Assembly: GCA_046155815.1 (NCBI GenBank)
Contig: JBJXFY010000160.1
Span: 1-39,419 of the forward strand
DNA length: 39,419 nucleotides
Origin: JBJXFY01 sp046155815
Lineage (GTDB): Bacteria > Verrucomicrobiota > Verrucomicrobiia > Limisphaerales > CAIMTB01
Direction: 5' to 3'
The notes under the pieces are model-generated. The model was given only the letters and a program-made list of their open reading frames with translations. It had not been told where the DNA came from and did not search any database. This document shows positions 1 through 7,781 of this stretch, piece by piece. The position numbers were made by a program, and so were the translations under genes. Position 1 is the stretch's first letter. Every line of letters starts with the position of its first letter.

Positions 1-2
1 TG

Positions 3-206
3 CCGGTGGTCGTGCCCTTCGGCAGCACCTCGCCGGAACTCACCGGGCCGGGCCTCCCCGGCGACGCGCGTCACGCGCTGCTCCGCGGCCAGGCTCCGTG
101 CGCACCGTGCTTCCTCCGCGAATGCCCAGTGGACTTCCGCTGCATGAAATCCATCACGCCGGAGCGCGTCGCGGCGGAGGTTGGCGCCCGCCTGAGCGGC
201 GGTTGA
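3..206 (+). CDS. ADP-heptose:LPS heptosyltransferase (GT9), C-terminal fragment
   Basis: Only the last 67 residues are inside the window; the start lies upstream. The reading frame is open from position 3 to a TGA at 204-206. The fragment contains FGSTSPELTGP followed by a cysteine-rich stretch, APCAPCFLRECPVD and CMKSITPERV. This matches what I recall of the C-terminus of glycosyltransferase family 9 heptosyltransferase II (WaaF type), where the GSTSP loop belongs to the nucleotide-sugar site. The family adds heptose to the inner core of lipopolysaccharide on the cytoplasmic face of the inner membrane. The next gene follows on the same strand after 40 bases. A different GT9 member cannot be excluded because the acceptor-binding half is missing. 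Confidence 0.8.
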   Translation, partial: PVVVPFGSTSPELTGPGLPGDARHALLRGQAPCAPCFLRECPVDFRCMKSITPERVAAEVGARLSGG

Positions 207-210
207 ACTC

Positions 211-246
211 CTTGAGCTTTGAACCTTGGGATTTGACCCTCCCCCC
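211..246 (+). repeat. CTTTGAAC-type leader repeat, copy 1
   Basis: The sequence starts CTTGAGCTTTGAACCTTGGG and ends in a run of C that abuts the ATG at 247. It aligns closely with 5548-5584 and, on the other strand, with 7782-7821. No Shine-Dalgarno sequence is visible between it and the start codon. Its function is unknown. Confidence 0.7.
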
Positions 247-1080
247 ATGCCCTTCGCCATCTGCAACGAGATCTACCGCGACTGGCCGCTCGAGGACGCG
301 CTCCGCCACGCCGCGCGCACCGGCTACGACGCGGTGGAACTCGCGCCCTTCACGCTCGCGCAGGACGTGAACCATCTCGGCCCCGTGGACCGTGCGCGCA
401 TCCGTGAGGCCGCGCTGCACGCGGGCATCGCGATCTGCGGCCTCCACTGGGTGCTCGTGCAGACCGAGGGCCTGCACCTCACGCACCCCGACGCCGCGGT
501 GCGGGAGCGGACCGGCCGTTACCTGATGGACCTCGCGGACTGCTGCGCCGATCTCGGCGGGCGGGCGGTCGTCTTCGGCTCGCCCAAGCAGCGCAGCCGG
601 CTGCCCGGCGTGGACGCGGCGCAGGCGTGGGACTTCGCCACGGCCACGTTCCGCGACGCGGTGAAGCGCGCCGAGGACCGCGGCGTGACCTTCTGCTTCG
701 AACCGCTGTCGCCGGTGGAGACGGACTTCATCAACACCGCCGCGGAAGCCGCGCGTTTCGCCGGGCAGTTCGCCAGCCCGGCCATGCAGGTCATCCTCGA
801 CGTGAAGGCGATGTGCAGCGAGGCGACGCCCATCCCGGAGATCATCCGCGCACACTGGCCGCACCTGGCGCACTTCCACGCCAACGACCGCAACCTGAAG
901 GGCCCCGGCTTCGGCGAGGTGGACTTCCGCCCCATCGCCACCGCGCTGAAGGAGGTGCGCTACGCCGGCTACATCTCCGTCGAGGTCTTCAACTTCGACG
1001 AGGGTGCGGAGGTGATCGCGACCAAAAGCCTGGAGTATTTGAAGAAGGTGTGGGCGGAGGCAGCCGACCCGGCCTCATGA
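247..1080 (+). CDS. Sugar phosphate isomerase/epimerase, AP endonuclease 2-like TIM barrel
   Basis: A 277-residue cytoplasmic protein of the xylose isomerase-like TIM barrel family, which includes hydroxypyruvate isomerase and tagatose epimerase types. The metal site expected for the fold is visible: E152 in CFEPL, D185 in VILDVKA, H211 in HFHAND and E246 in ISVEVF. The ATG at 247 was chosen because MPFAICNEIYRDW is the usual start of the barrel; an in-frame upstream start at 226 would read through the leader repeat. The stop overlaps the ATG of the next small gene (ATGA), which suggests translational coupling. The substrate cannot be read from the sequence. Confidence 0.85.
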   Translation: MPFAICNEIYRDWPLEDALRHAARTGYDAVELAPFTLAQDVNHLGPVDRARIREAALHAGIAICGLHWVLVQTEGLHLTHPDAAVRERTGRYLMDLADCCADLGGRAVVFGSPKQRSRLPGVDAAQAWDFATATFRDAVKRAEDRGVTFCFEPLSPVETDFINTAAEAARFAGQFASPAMQVILDVKAMCSEATPIPEIIRAHWPHLAHFHANDRNLKGPGFGEVDFRPIATALKEVRYAGYISVEVFNFDEGAEVIATKSLEYLKKVWAEAADPAS

Positions 1081-1214
1081 TGAAGCTGCCACGGCTCATC
1101 GCGGTCGAGTGCATCCTCCTGTGGATGCTTGCCGTGGCCTATTCCCAGGGATCGCATTGGGCAGGCAAGGAGATACGGGACGCCCAACGCGCGATGAGGG
1201 AGAAGCCAGTGTGA
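1077..1214 (+). CDS. Small membrane protein, 45 aa
   Basis: The ATG at 1077 overlaps the stop of the isomerase gene in an ATGA junction, and a GGAGG-like stretch lies about 15 bases upstream. The product starts MMKLPRLIAVECILLW and has one N-terminal hydrophobic segment (about residues 6-22), then a short charged tail ending in MREKPV. I recognise no family. Coupling to both neighbours by overlapping start and stop codons supports real translation, but at this length the call rests on context. Confidence 0.5.
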   Translation: MMKLPRLIAVECILLWMLAVAYSQGSHWAGKEIRDAQRAMREKPV

Positions 1215-1393
1215 CCAACCAAGCCACCCTCGACGCAGCCAAGCAAACTGCGAACCGTCGCAAGTGGGCCGCGGTTGGAATCATCGGCGCAGTGGCGGCA
1301 GCCAATGGATTCTGGCTGGTATGGGAGACGCGGAAGGCGGGTATCCGGCACCGCGGCAGACAGCGGCACAAGCCGCCTGTCCCTGCCCTATAG
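1211..1393 (+). CDS. Small single-pass membrane protein, 60 aa
   Basis: A GTG at 1211 overlaps the TGA of the preceding small gene (GTGA), and GGGAGA lies about 8 bases upstream as a ribosome binding site. The product has a polar, predicted helical N-terminus (TNQATLDAAKQTANRRK), one membrane segment (WAAVGIIGAVAAANGFWLVW, about residues 20-39) and a basic tail. The layout suggests a membrane anchor with the tail on the cytoplasmic side. I know no homologous family. It is the last gene of a four-gene run on this strand, and the dioxygenase gene converges on it 20 bases downstream. Confidence 0.5.
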   Translation: MTNQATLDAAKQTANRRKWAAVGIIGAVAAANGFWLVWETRKAGIRHRGRQRHKPPVPAL

Positions 1394-1413
1394 GTCTAGG
1401 ATCCGGCCGCCCC

Positions 1414-2088
1414 CTACGCCTCCGGCGTCACGCCCACGACGAGATCGAACTTCACCGCCAGCTCGCCCGCCCTGGCACCGGGCAGCGGCGCAAATTCCTT
1501 CGTCACCAGCGCGCGGACCTTCTCGTCGCCGAGGCTTTTCCAGATGCCGTCCTTCTCGTTGCCGGGATGGCCCTGGATGTAGAGCTGCGTGGTGAGCAGC
1601 TCCTTCCCGCCGCGCCGGACCTTGTAGTGGATGTGCGGCGTGCGGCCGGGGTAAGGCACCGGCTTGATGGTACGGAAGAGGTACTCGCCCGACGCGCCCG
1701 TCACGAAACGGCCGAAGCCCTGGAAGTGCTTGTCGCGGCTGGCGGCGTTGCTGGTGCCGCTGTGGAGGTACGCGCCGTTCGCGTCGCACTGCCAGATCTC
1801 GACCACCGCGTTGCGCAGCGGCTCGCCGCGCGGGTCGAGGATGCGCCCGCTCACGTAGGTCACCTCGCCCACGCCGGGCGTGAGCGCGTTGTTCAGCACC
1901 AGCAGGTCGTTGTCCGTGTCGAGCGGCAGCTTGTCGGGATAGAACGGCCCCTCGGTCTGCTTCGGCGTCAAGCCCAGCGCCTCGGCGAACGCGCCGGGCG
2001 CGGTGAAGAACGCCGCGGCCAGCCCGGCGCGAGAGAGGAACTGGCGGCGGGTGGGTGGAAACAACAAGGAACGAGCGGCGATTTGCAT
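1414..2088 (-). CDS. Tat-exported intradiol ring-cleavage dioxygenase
   Basis: A 224-residue member of the intradiol dioxygenase family (protocatechuate 3,4-dioxygenase beta / catechol 1,2-dioxygenase type), which opens catechol rings between the two hydroxyls with non-haem Fe(III). The expected ligands are present: Y107 in GAYLHSG, Y146 in VPYPGR, and H152 and H154 in PHIHYKV. A twin-arginine signal (TRRQFLSRAG, residues 13-22) precedes a hydrophobic stretch and an AFA cleavage site, so the protein is probably folded, metal-loaded and exported. The ATG at 2088 opens this signal. Its own substrate is unknown; exported relatives occur widely in environmental bacteria. It is transcribed divergently from rtcB. 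Confidence 0.9.
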   Translation of the reverse strand: MQIAARSLLFPPTRRQFLSRAGLAAAFFTAPGAFAEALGLTPKQTEGPFYPDKLPLDTDNDLLVLNNALTPGVGEVTYVSGRILDPRGEPLRNAVVEIWQCDANGAYLHSGTSNAASRDKHFQGFGRFVTGASGEYLFRTIKPVPYPGRTPHIHYKVRRGGKELLTTQLYIQGHPGNEKDGIWKSLGDEKVRALVTKEFAPLPGARAGELAVKFDLVVGVTPEA

Positions 2089-2226
2089 GCGCGTTAAATG
2101 CCGCCGCTTCCCCGGGCTGACGAGGGGAAACTTGCAGGATGCCGCCCGGCCATGACCAAGCCGCCTTCCGCCGGGGTCGGGCCTGCCCCACATGGACGAC
2201 GCCTGCCCACTCCCCGACTTTCCCGC

Positions 2227-3651
2227 ATGAACCAGCACGATCTCATCCGCCTCGGCGTGCCGCCGGGGGAGGCGACGCGGCGCGGGATGGACTTCATCAC
2301 GCGCTACCTGCTCAAGGGGCTGGACAAGGCGCAGCTCGCCGCGGCCGTCGAGGCCGTGGTGAAGGCGCCGGAGGACTTCGCGGACGACGGGCTGCGCGGC
2401 GAGTTTGCGCAGGCGCTGCTGCGCTCGCCGCGGGTGATCCGCGAGGCGGCGGCCCCGTGGCGGCAGTGGGGCGAGGGCCTCGAGCCGCAGGCCGTGAACC
2501 AGATGGCCCGCGCCTGCCACCTGCCCGTGGCCGTGGCCGGCGCGCTCATGCCCGACGCCCACCTTGGCTACGGCCTGCCCATCGGCGGCGTGCTGGCCAC
2601 GGACAACGCCGTGATCCCCTACGCCGTCGGCGTGGACATCGCCTGCCGCATGAAGCTCACCGTGCTCGACCTGCCCGTGCGCGACCTCGACCGGAAGCGC
2701 GACCGGCTCATCACCGCCATCGGGCAGGAATGCCGCTTCGGCGTGGGGGCAAAGTTCCAGCACTCGCTCCGCGAGCACGCGGTGATGGACGCCGACTGGT
2801 CCGTCAGCCCGGCGACGAAGCAGAACAAGGACCGCGCCCGCAGCCAGCTCGGCACGAGCGGGAGCGGGAACCATTTCGTGGAGTTCGGCGTGTTCACGGT
2901 GGCGCAGCCCGCGGAAGCCCCGACGGACGCTGCCGGGGCACCGCTGCTGCCGCCGGGCGAATACGTCGCGCTGCTCAGCCACAGCGGCAGCCGCGGCACG
3001 GGCGCGGCGGTGTGCGACCATTACTCGAAGCGCGCCATGGCGCTCCACCCCGACCTACCGAAGGAACTGAAGCACCTGGCGTGGCTGCCGCTCGACACCG
3101 CCGAGGGGCAGGAATACTGGGCCGCGATGGAGCTGATGGGCCGCTACGCCGCAGCCAACCACGAGCTGATCCACCGGCACCTCGCGGAGCACCTGCGGCT
3201 CGAGGTGCTGCTCGACGTGGAGAACCACCACAACTTCGCGTGGAAGGAGACGCACGAGATCGGCGGCGTGGCGCGCGAGGTGGTCGTGCATCGCAAGGGC
3301 GCGACCCCCGCGGGCGCGGGCGTGCTGGGCATCATCCCCGGCTCGATGGCCAGCCCCGGCTACCTCGTGCGCGGGCGGGGCCACGCGGCGTCGCTGCGGT
3401 CCGCCTCGCACGGCGCCGGCCGGGTGATGAGCCGGACCAAGGCGCTCGAAAGCTTCGAGTGGGACAAGGTAAACCGCATGCTGAAGGACCGGCACGTCCA
3501 CCTCATCTCCGCCGGGCTGGACGAGGTGCCGGGCGTGTACAAGGACATCCACCAGGTGATGGCCGCGCAGGCGGACCTCGTGGACGTGCTGGGCGAGTTC
3601 ATGCCGCGGATCGTGAAGATGGCCCCGAGCGGCGAACGGCCGGAGGATTGA
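2227..3651 (+). CDS. rtcB: tRNA-splicing/RNA repair ligase RtcB
   Basis: A 474-residue RtcB, which joins RNA 2',3'-cyclic phosphate or 3'-phosphate ends to 5'-OH ends using GTP and Mn2+. Family motifs appear in order: LMPDAHLGYGLPIGG (about 107-121), VGVDIACRM with metal ligands D137 and C140, GTSGSGNHFVEFG, SHSGSRG, NHHNFAW and SHGAGRVMSR, the last carrying the histidine that is guanylylated in the family. The length is typical. The ATG at 2227 gives MNQHDLIRLG; an in-frame ATG at 2098 would add a low-complexity leader. No archease or RtcA partner is in the window, so its RNA target and any stress control remain unknown. Confidence 0.93.
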   Translation: MNQHDLIRLGVPPGEATRRGMDFITRYLLKGLDKAQLAAAVEAVVKAPEDFADDGLRGEFAQALLRSPRVIREAAAPWRQWGEGLEPQAVNQMARACHLPVAVAGALMPDAHLGYGLPIGGVLATDNAVIPYAVGVDIACRMKLTVLDLPVRDLDRKRDRLITAIGQECRFGVGAKFQHSLREHAVMDADWSVSPATKQNKDRARSQLGTSGSGNHFVEFGVFTVAQPAEAPTDAAGAPLLPPGEYVALLSHSGSRGTGAAVCDHYSKRAMALHPDLPKELKHLAWLPLDTAEGQEYWAAMELMGRYAAANHELIHRHLAEHLRLEVLLDVENHHNFAWKETHEIGGVAREVVVHRKGATPAGAGVLGIIPGSMASPGYLVRGRGHAASLRSASHGAGRVMSRTKALESFEWDKVNRMLKDRHVHLISAGLDEVPGVYKDIHQVMAAQADLVDVLGEFMPRIVKMAPSGERPED

Positions 3652-4015
3652 GCCCGCGTGGGACAGGCGGCCCGCCGGCCGGCCAACTTCCACCCGGGTT
3701 CGGCCCAATGGCATGCCCAGGAATCCATCGCCAGCCGCGGCGCGTCGCCGCGGACACCTTCGGCGACGGGGCGCCGCCACTGCGGCCGGCATCCCGGAAG
3801 CGGGACACCGGCTGTTCGCCTGTGGAACCACGCCTCCGCCCCGGTGCCCGCGATCCGGCAAAACCCCTGTTTTTTCAGGGAACTCACCGGCCACCCGGCT
3901 GGCATCCGGCGTGCATCCAAGGCGCGTGTCGTCGTTCCGAAACTATCTGCAACCCGGCCGCGGGCGGCGGTGTGAAGGACGGCGACCGGGCGCAGGCCCA
4001 CAGACAGTTTCAAAC
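3652..4015. other. Intergenic region with a repeat relic
   Basis: 364 bases between rtcB and the next small gene. The segment 3752-3790 (ACCTTCGGCGACGGGGCGCC) resembles the GC-rich part of the composite repeat at 5469-5512 and 7851-7888 but lacks the CTTTGAAC leader. A short hairpin, CCCTG-T6-CAGGG, lies near 3865-3880; its T run forms the loop, so it is not a normal terminator. No convincing promoter or gene was seen. Confidence 0.4.
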
Positions 4016-4321
4016 ATGAACGCCACGCTGAACATGACCACCAACTGGCCCCTCTCCCTTCCGCGGACCGCGCCGCGAGCCGCCCACCCGGCGCGTCGCG
4101 TCGCGCCGAAGCCGGTGGACAACTGCCCGCCGGGCACGCTCGCGCACGAAACCGCCACGCTGGTCCGTGATTCGGCCGAGGCCGCGCGCCGCGAAGGCTG
4201 GCTGCTCTTGCTCCTCGCGGCGGGCGCGGGCTTTGCGCTGGCGCTGAACTCCGCCGCGCTCGATCAGTTCAGCAGCGGTTTCGCGGCTTTCGAGACGCTT
4301 TTGCGCTCCGTGGTTGGGTGA
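4016..4321 (+). CDS. Small single-pass membrane protein, 101 aa
   Basis: A 101-residue protein with a proline- and arginine-rich N-terminal half, a short amphipathic stretch (LVRDSAEAARREG) and one strong membrane segment, WLLLLLAAGAGFALAL, around residues 62-77, followed by a short tail. I recognise no family. The ATG at 4016 was chosen over upstream in-frame starts because the earlier part is low-complexity and overlaps repeat sequence. A hairpin follows 31 bases after the stop. Codon use looks like that of its neighbours. Membership of the cell envelope is all that can be inferred. Confidence 0.55.
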   Translation: MNATLNMTTNWPLSLPRTAPRAAHPARRVAPKPVDNCPPGTLAHETATLVRDSAEAARREGWLLLLLAAGAGFALALNSAALDQFSSGFAAFETLLRSVVG

Positions 4322-4352
4322 CCACGGGGCGCGGTTTGGGTGATGCCAACGC

Positions 4353-4382
4353 AGCCCCGGGGCGCGGGATCGCTCCGGGGCT
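4353..4382 (+). terminator. Hairpin between converging genes
   Basis: AGCCCCGGGGCG pairs with CGCTCCGGGGCT in a 12-bp stem with one G-T wobble and a 6-base loop. The following GTCTGCTTTCG is only a weak T run. It sits between the stop at 4321 and the converging SCO gene end at 4435, where a terminator is expected. Confidence 0.5.
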
Positions 4383-4434
4383 GTCTGCTTTCGTCGGGCC
4401 GGCCGGCCGCGGGCCGCTTCTTCCGGGAGGAACC

Positions 4435-5379
4435 TCAGCCGCCCGCGCCGGCCGCCCGGCGCATCGCCTCGACCAGCTCGTCGGGCGTCCAGGTATTGCC
4501 GACGAAAATCCTCTGCAGCCGGCCCTCCGGATCAATGACCAGCGTCCGGAGGTTGTGGTCGGGAAACGCGTCCGGCGCCTGCCGCCGGAAGACCAGGCCC
4601 GCCTGCTCGCCGAGCGCGTCAATCTCGATCTGCGCCGCGGTGACGAAGCTCCACCGCACGGGGTCGAAGTTCTGCCGCTCCGCATAGGCGTGCAGCACTG
4701 CGGGCGTGTCGTGCCGGGGATCAATCGTGAGCGAGAGCAGATGCCAGTTGGTGAACGAGCCGTAGCCCGCCAGCACCTGCGCGGCGGCGGCGAAGTTCTT
4801 CGACATGCGCGGGCAGAAGTCCGGCAGCGGGCAGCGCGTGAAAATGAACGTGAGCGCCACCACCTGCCCACGGAAGTCCGCGAGCCGTACCGCCGCGCCC
4901 AGCTGGTTGGTCAAGGGATAGTCGGGCACCACCTGCCCGATCTCCAGCGGCTCCACGTCGCGCACGATGCGGGCCGTTTCATAAGGCTCCGCCTCCGGCG
5001 TCCCCACCGCGGCGGCCGTGCGCTCGACCTGGTCAATCCAGCTCTCGTCCTCCGTCACCAGCAGGCGGAAGGCGACGGCGTCGCCCACGCGCAGGCCTGC
5101 GGTCTCGCGCGGGTCGCGCGTCCGGAGCGTCATCGTCATCGCGCCCATGTACAGGCCGCCCGTCGCGTCATGCACCGGCCCATGGAAGACCCGGAGGTTC
5201 GTGCCGTCCGGCAACAGCTCACGCACAAGGCCGGTCACCGCAAAGGATTGAGTGCCGGCCACGGACGGCTGCGGCGCAACGACGGTCCGCACCGTGCGGC
5301 CGCCAAACAGGAAGTACGCCGCGAGCAGCAGGTTGAAGCCGACCACCACGAACGTGAGCATAACTGTCTTCCGGTCCAT
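4435..5379 (-). CDS. Membrane-anchored CusF-like/SCO1 fusion protein
   Basis: A 314-residue protein with an N-terminal membrane anchor (about residues 8-25). Next comes a copper-binding domain of the CusF/periplasmic copper chaperone type (about 45-120) with H66, M78, M81 and M83 in HGPV and MGAMTMTL. The C-terminal SCO1/SenC thioredoxin-fold domain (about 148-314) carries the CPLPDFCP motif, C183 and C189, and a later conserved His in FPDHNL. SCO proteins deliver copper to the CuA site of cytochrome oxidase or keep its cysteines reduced. In this fusion the first domain may hand copper to the second, which is inference. The CxxxxxC spacing differs from the usual CxxxC of SCO: two residues are added. 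No oxidase genes are nearby. Confidence 0.85.
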   Translation of the reverse strand: MDRKTVMLTFVVVGFNLLLAAYFLFGGRTVRTVVAPQPSVAGTQSFAVTGLVRELLPDGTNLRVFHGPVHDATGGLYMGAMTMTLRTRDPRETAGLRVGDAVAFRLLVTEDESWIDQVERTAAAVGTPEAEPYETARIVRDVEPLEIGQVVPDYPLTNQLGAAVRLADFRGQVVALTFIFTRCPLPDFCPRMSKNFAAAAQVLAGYGSFTNWHLLSLTIDPRHDTPAVLHAYAERQNFDPVRWSFVTAAQIEIDALGEQAGLVFRRQAPDAFPDHNLRTLVIDPEGRLQRIFVGNTWTPDELVEAMRRAAGAGG

Positions 5380-5468
5380 GCGCGCGGAAGGTCGGGCCGA
5401 TGCCGCATCCGGGCAAACCTGCCGGGCAGCAAGCTCCTGGCGCGTCATCGGCGGCCCTGCGGCACCGC

Positions 5469-5584
5469 GAGCACTTCCGGCGACGGGGCGTCGCCGCCAC
5501 GGCCGTGGCGGCCCGGTCGGCGGATCTGGGGCCTCCCCACAACTTCCCTTGAGCTTTGCGCCTTGAACTTTGAGCTTCCCCGCC
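5469..5584 (+). repeat. Composite repeat: GC palindrome plus leader repeat copy 2
   Basis: It contains GCACTTCCGGCGACGGGGCG, a perfect 20-bp palindrome at 5493-5512 (GCCGCCACGGCCGTGGCGGC), the block GGCGGATCTGGGGC at 5519-5532, and leader repeat copy 2 at 5548-5584, which starts CTTGAGCTTTGCGCCTTGAA and ends in CCCCGCC directly before the ATG at 5585. The same order of parts occurs on the other strand at 7782-7888. Confidence 0.65.
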
Positions 5585-6574
5585 ATGCGCCGCCTCCTGC
5601 CGCTTCTCCTGCTCGCGCGGACCGCGGCCGGCTGCCGCGCCGCGGACGCCCCGGCGAGCACGAACGCCTGGCCCGTGTACCTGCTCGCAGCCGACGCCAA
5701 CTGGCTGCTCGAACCGCCACGCAAGGAACGCTTCGACGCCTCCGCGCTGCTGCGACTTCCGGACGGCACGCTGCTGACGGTGAACGACCGCGGGGCAGAC
5801 CTGTACCGCATCGCCTTCCGCGACGGCACGAACGTGGCCGACCTCGTGCCGTGGCCGGCGGCGTTCACGGCGGCGCAGCTCGCGCCCTTCGCCCGCGAAA
5901 AGCGGCAGCGGTATGACGCCGAAGGACTGGCCCGCGACGGGTCCGGGCGTCTCTACCTCTGCGAGGAGACCGATCGCTGGCTGCTGCGCTGGGATCCGCG
6001 CGGCGATACGGTGGAACGCCTGGCCGTGGACTGGTCGCCGGTGAAGCGGTGGTTTCACCCGGCAGACCTGAACGCCTCCTTCGAGGGCATCGCGGTGGGC
6101 GGCGGGAACCTCTTCGTCGCCAATGAGCGCCAGACCGGCCGGCTGCTCGTGCTTGATTTGGCCACGCTGAAGGTAGTGGACGACTTCGCCGTCGCGCCGC
6201 TCGGGAACACGGCGAAGGACACGCACTACAGCGACCTGTGCTGGGCGGAGGACTCGCTGTGGGTCCTGCTGCGCGACGTACGGAAAATCCTGCGCGTGGA
6301 CCCGGCCGCACGGCGCGTGCTGGCGGAGTTTGACTACTCCACCGTGGAGCGCGCTCCCACCTGGGCCTACGGGGCGGTGTACGCTCCCGGCTTCATGGAG
6401 GGGATGTCGGTGGAGCCGGACGCGATCTGGCTCGTCGCGGACAACAACGGCCTGGGCCGCCGCGCCGACCTCAAGGACACGCGCCCGACGCTGTTCCGCT
6501 GCCCGCGGCCGGACCGCATGGAGCCCCTGTCAGCAGGGCCTGGCGCAGCAGCTCCAGCGCCTGCTGCGAGGTGA
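5585..6574 (+). CDS. Secreted phytase-like/SdiA-regulated-type beta-propeller protein
   Basis: A 329-residue exported protein: the signal peptide MRRLLPLLLLARTAAG ends at a Cys that could be a lipobox cysteine, though the lipobox is weak. The body has repeated beta-propeller phrases such as LLRLPDGTLLTVNDRGADLY, DAEGLARDGSGRLYLCEE (about 111-128), FEGIAVGGGNLFVANE and SDLCWAEDSLWVLLRD. These match the 'esterase-like activity of phytase' / SdiA-regulated family, whose true substrates are mostly unknown. The last 20 or so residues are alanine- and proline-rich and antisense to the end of cinA, so the original stop was probably lost. The ATG at 5585 directly follows a leader repeat. Confidence 0.75.
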   Translation: MRRLLPLLLLARTAAGCRAADAPASTNAWPVYLLAADANWLLEPPRKERFDASALLRLPDGTLLTVNDRGADLYRIAFRDGTNVADLVPWPAAFTAAQLAPFAREKRQRYDAEGLARDGSGRLYLCEETDRWLLRWDPRGDTVERLAVDWSPVKRWFHPADLNASFEGIAVGGGNLFVANERQTGRLLVLDLATLKVVDDFAVAPLGNTAKDTHYSDLCWAEDSLWVLLRDVRKILRVDPAARRVLAEFDYSTVERAPTWAYGAVYAPGFMEGMSVEPDAIWLVADNNGLGRRADLKDTRPTLFRCPRPDRMEPLSAGPGAAAPAPAAR

Positions 6575-7781
6575 GCTGCTTGAAGGTCTCGCGGTCGTAG
6601 GCGTTCACGAAATGCCGTACGGCCGTGCCCGCGGCCGAGGCCAGCGCGATGAAGACGGTGCCCACGGGCTTCTCCGCGGTGCCGCCGGTCGGGCCGGCGA
6701 TGCCCGTCACGGCCAGCGCGAAGTCAGCACCGGATGCGGTGCGTGCGCCCTCGGCCATTGCGCGGGCGACGGGTTCGCTCACCGCGCCGTGCAGGGCAAG
6801 CAGGTCCGCGGGCACTCCCAGTTCCCGCTGCTTCGCCTCGTTCGCATACGTCACCCAGCCGCCCCACACCGCGGCGGACGCACCGGGCACATTGGTCAGC
6901 CGGTGCGCGATCAGCCCGCCGGTGCAGCTCTCCGCGATGGCGACGCTCCGCCGACATTCCGTGAGCAGGCGGACAGTGGCCTGCTCCAGCAGGTCGTCGC
7001 CTTCGCCGTAGAGGTGCGTATGCAGCGCGTCCATCACGACCGCGGCGGCCTCGGTGACGAGCACGGGGGCGTCCGGGCCGCGGGCGGCGACGCGCACGTC
7101 CACCTCGCCGTTGCGCGCGCAGTAGCCAAGTTCGAGCCCGCGCGCGACAAGCTCGGCAAGGCGCGGGGCGACGCGCTCCTCGACGAGCGACTCGCCCAGG
7201 CCGGTGCTGCGGAGCGTGCGGCAGGCCCAGGCCTGCGTGACGGGCAGCCATTCTCCCAGCAGCGGCACGACCACGTCGTCGAACATCGGCCGCAGCTCGC
7301 GCGGCGGGCCGGGCAGCATGACCAGCCACGCGGGCGGCGGCCCGAAGCGGCCGGCGGCGATCTCCAGCGCGAGGCCGGGCGCGGTGCCGTGCGGGTTCCA
7401 CAGGACGCGCGCGCCCTCGGGCACGAGCGCCTGCACCGCGGTGCTGGCGGGCATGGTGCGCATCCGCCGGGCGAAGAAGTCCGCGATGTGCGCCCGCACG
7501 CGGGCGTCCTCGCGCAGCGGCCGGCCCAGCAGCGCGGCGATGCGTTCGCGCGTCACGTCGTCGGAGGTCGGGCCCAGGCCGCCGGTGGTGATCACCAGTC
7601 CGCCGCGGGCCAGGGCCTCGCGCACGGCCGCCTCGATGGCCTCCGCGGTATCCGGCACGGCGGTCTGGCGCGCCAGCACGAGGCCGAGGTCGGCCAGCCG
7701 GCGGCCGAGCCACTGCTGGTGCGTGTTCAGGATGCGGCCGAGCAGCAGCTCGGAGCCGGTATTGAGAAGCTCGACATTCAC
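6471..7781 (-). CDS. cinA: CinA family nicotinamide-nucleotide amidohydrolase
   Basis: A 436-residue CinA with both domains. The N-terminal MoCF-like domain (about 1-170) has NTGSELLLG and TTGGLGPTSDD (65-75). The C-terminal PncC-type domain (about 265-420) has AESCTGG (283-289), the VTYANEAK region and GIAGPTGGT. The family hydrolyses NMN to NaMN plus ammonia in pyridine nucleotide salvage, and the N-terminal domain has ADP-ribose pyrophosphatase activity in studied members. The GTG at 7781 gives VNVELLNTGSELL, the family's usual beginning; an upstream ATG at 7850 would translate the repeat. The C-terminus is extended by about 18 residues of low complexity that overlap the converging gene by 104 bp. 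Confidence 0.92.
   Translation of the reverse strand: MNVELLNTGSELLLGRILNTHQQWLGRRLADLGLVLARQTAVPDTAEAIEAAVREALARGGLVITTGGLGPTSDDVTRERIAALLGRPLREDARVRAHIADFFARRMRTMPASTAVQALVPEGARVLWNPHGTAPGLALEIAAGRFGPPPAWLVMLPGPPRELRPMFDDVVVPLLGEWLPVTQAWACRTLRSTGLGESLVEERVAPRLAELVARGLELGYCARNGEVDVRVAARGPDAPVLVTEAAAVVMDALHTHLYGEGDDLLEQATVRLLTECRRSVAIAESCTGGLIAHRLTNVPGASAAVWGGWVTYANEAKQRELGVPADLLALHGAVSEPVARAMAEGARTASGADFALAVTGIAGPTGGTAEKPVGTVFIALASAAGTAVRHFVNAYDRETFKQLTSQQALELLRQALLTGAPCGPAAGSGTASGACP

Noticed and set aside
1414..3048. Minus-strand frame continuing from the dioxygenase across rtcB
   Set aside because: The dioxygenase begins at 2088 with a Tat signal. The upstream part is antisense to rtcB, which has all family motifs on the plus strand.
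3865..3885. CCCTG-T6-CAGGG as the rtcB terminator
   Set aside because: The stem is only 5 bp, the T run is in the loop, and no T run follows the stem.
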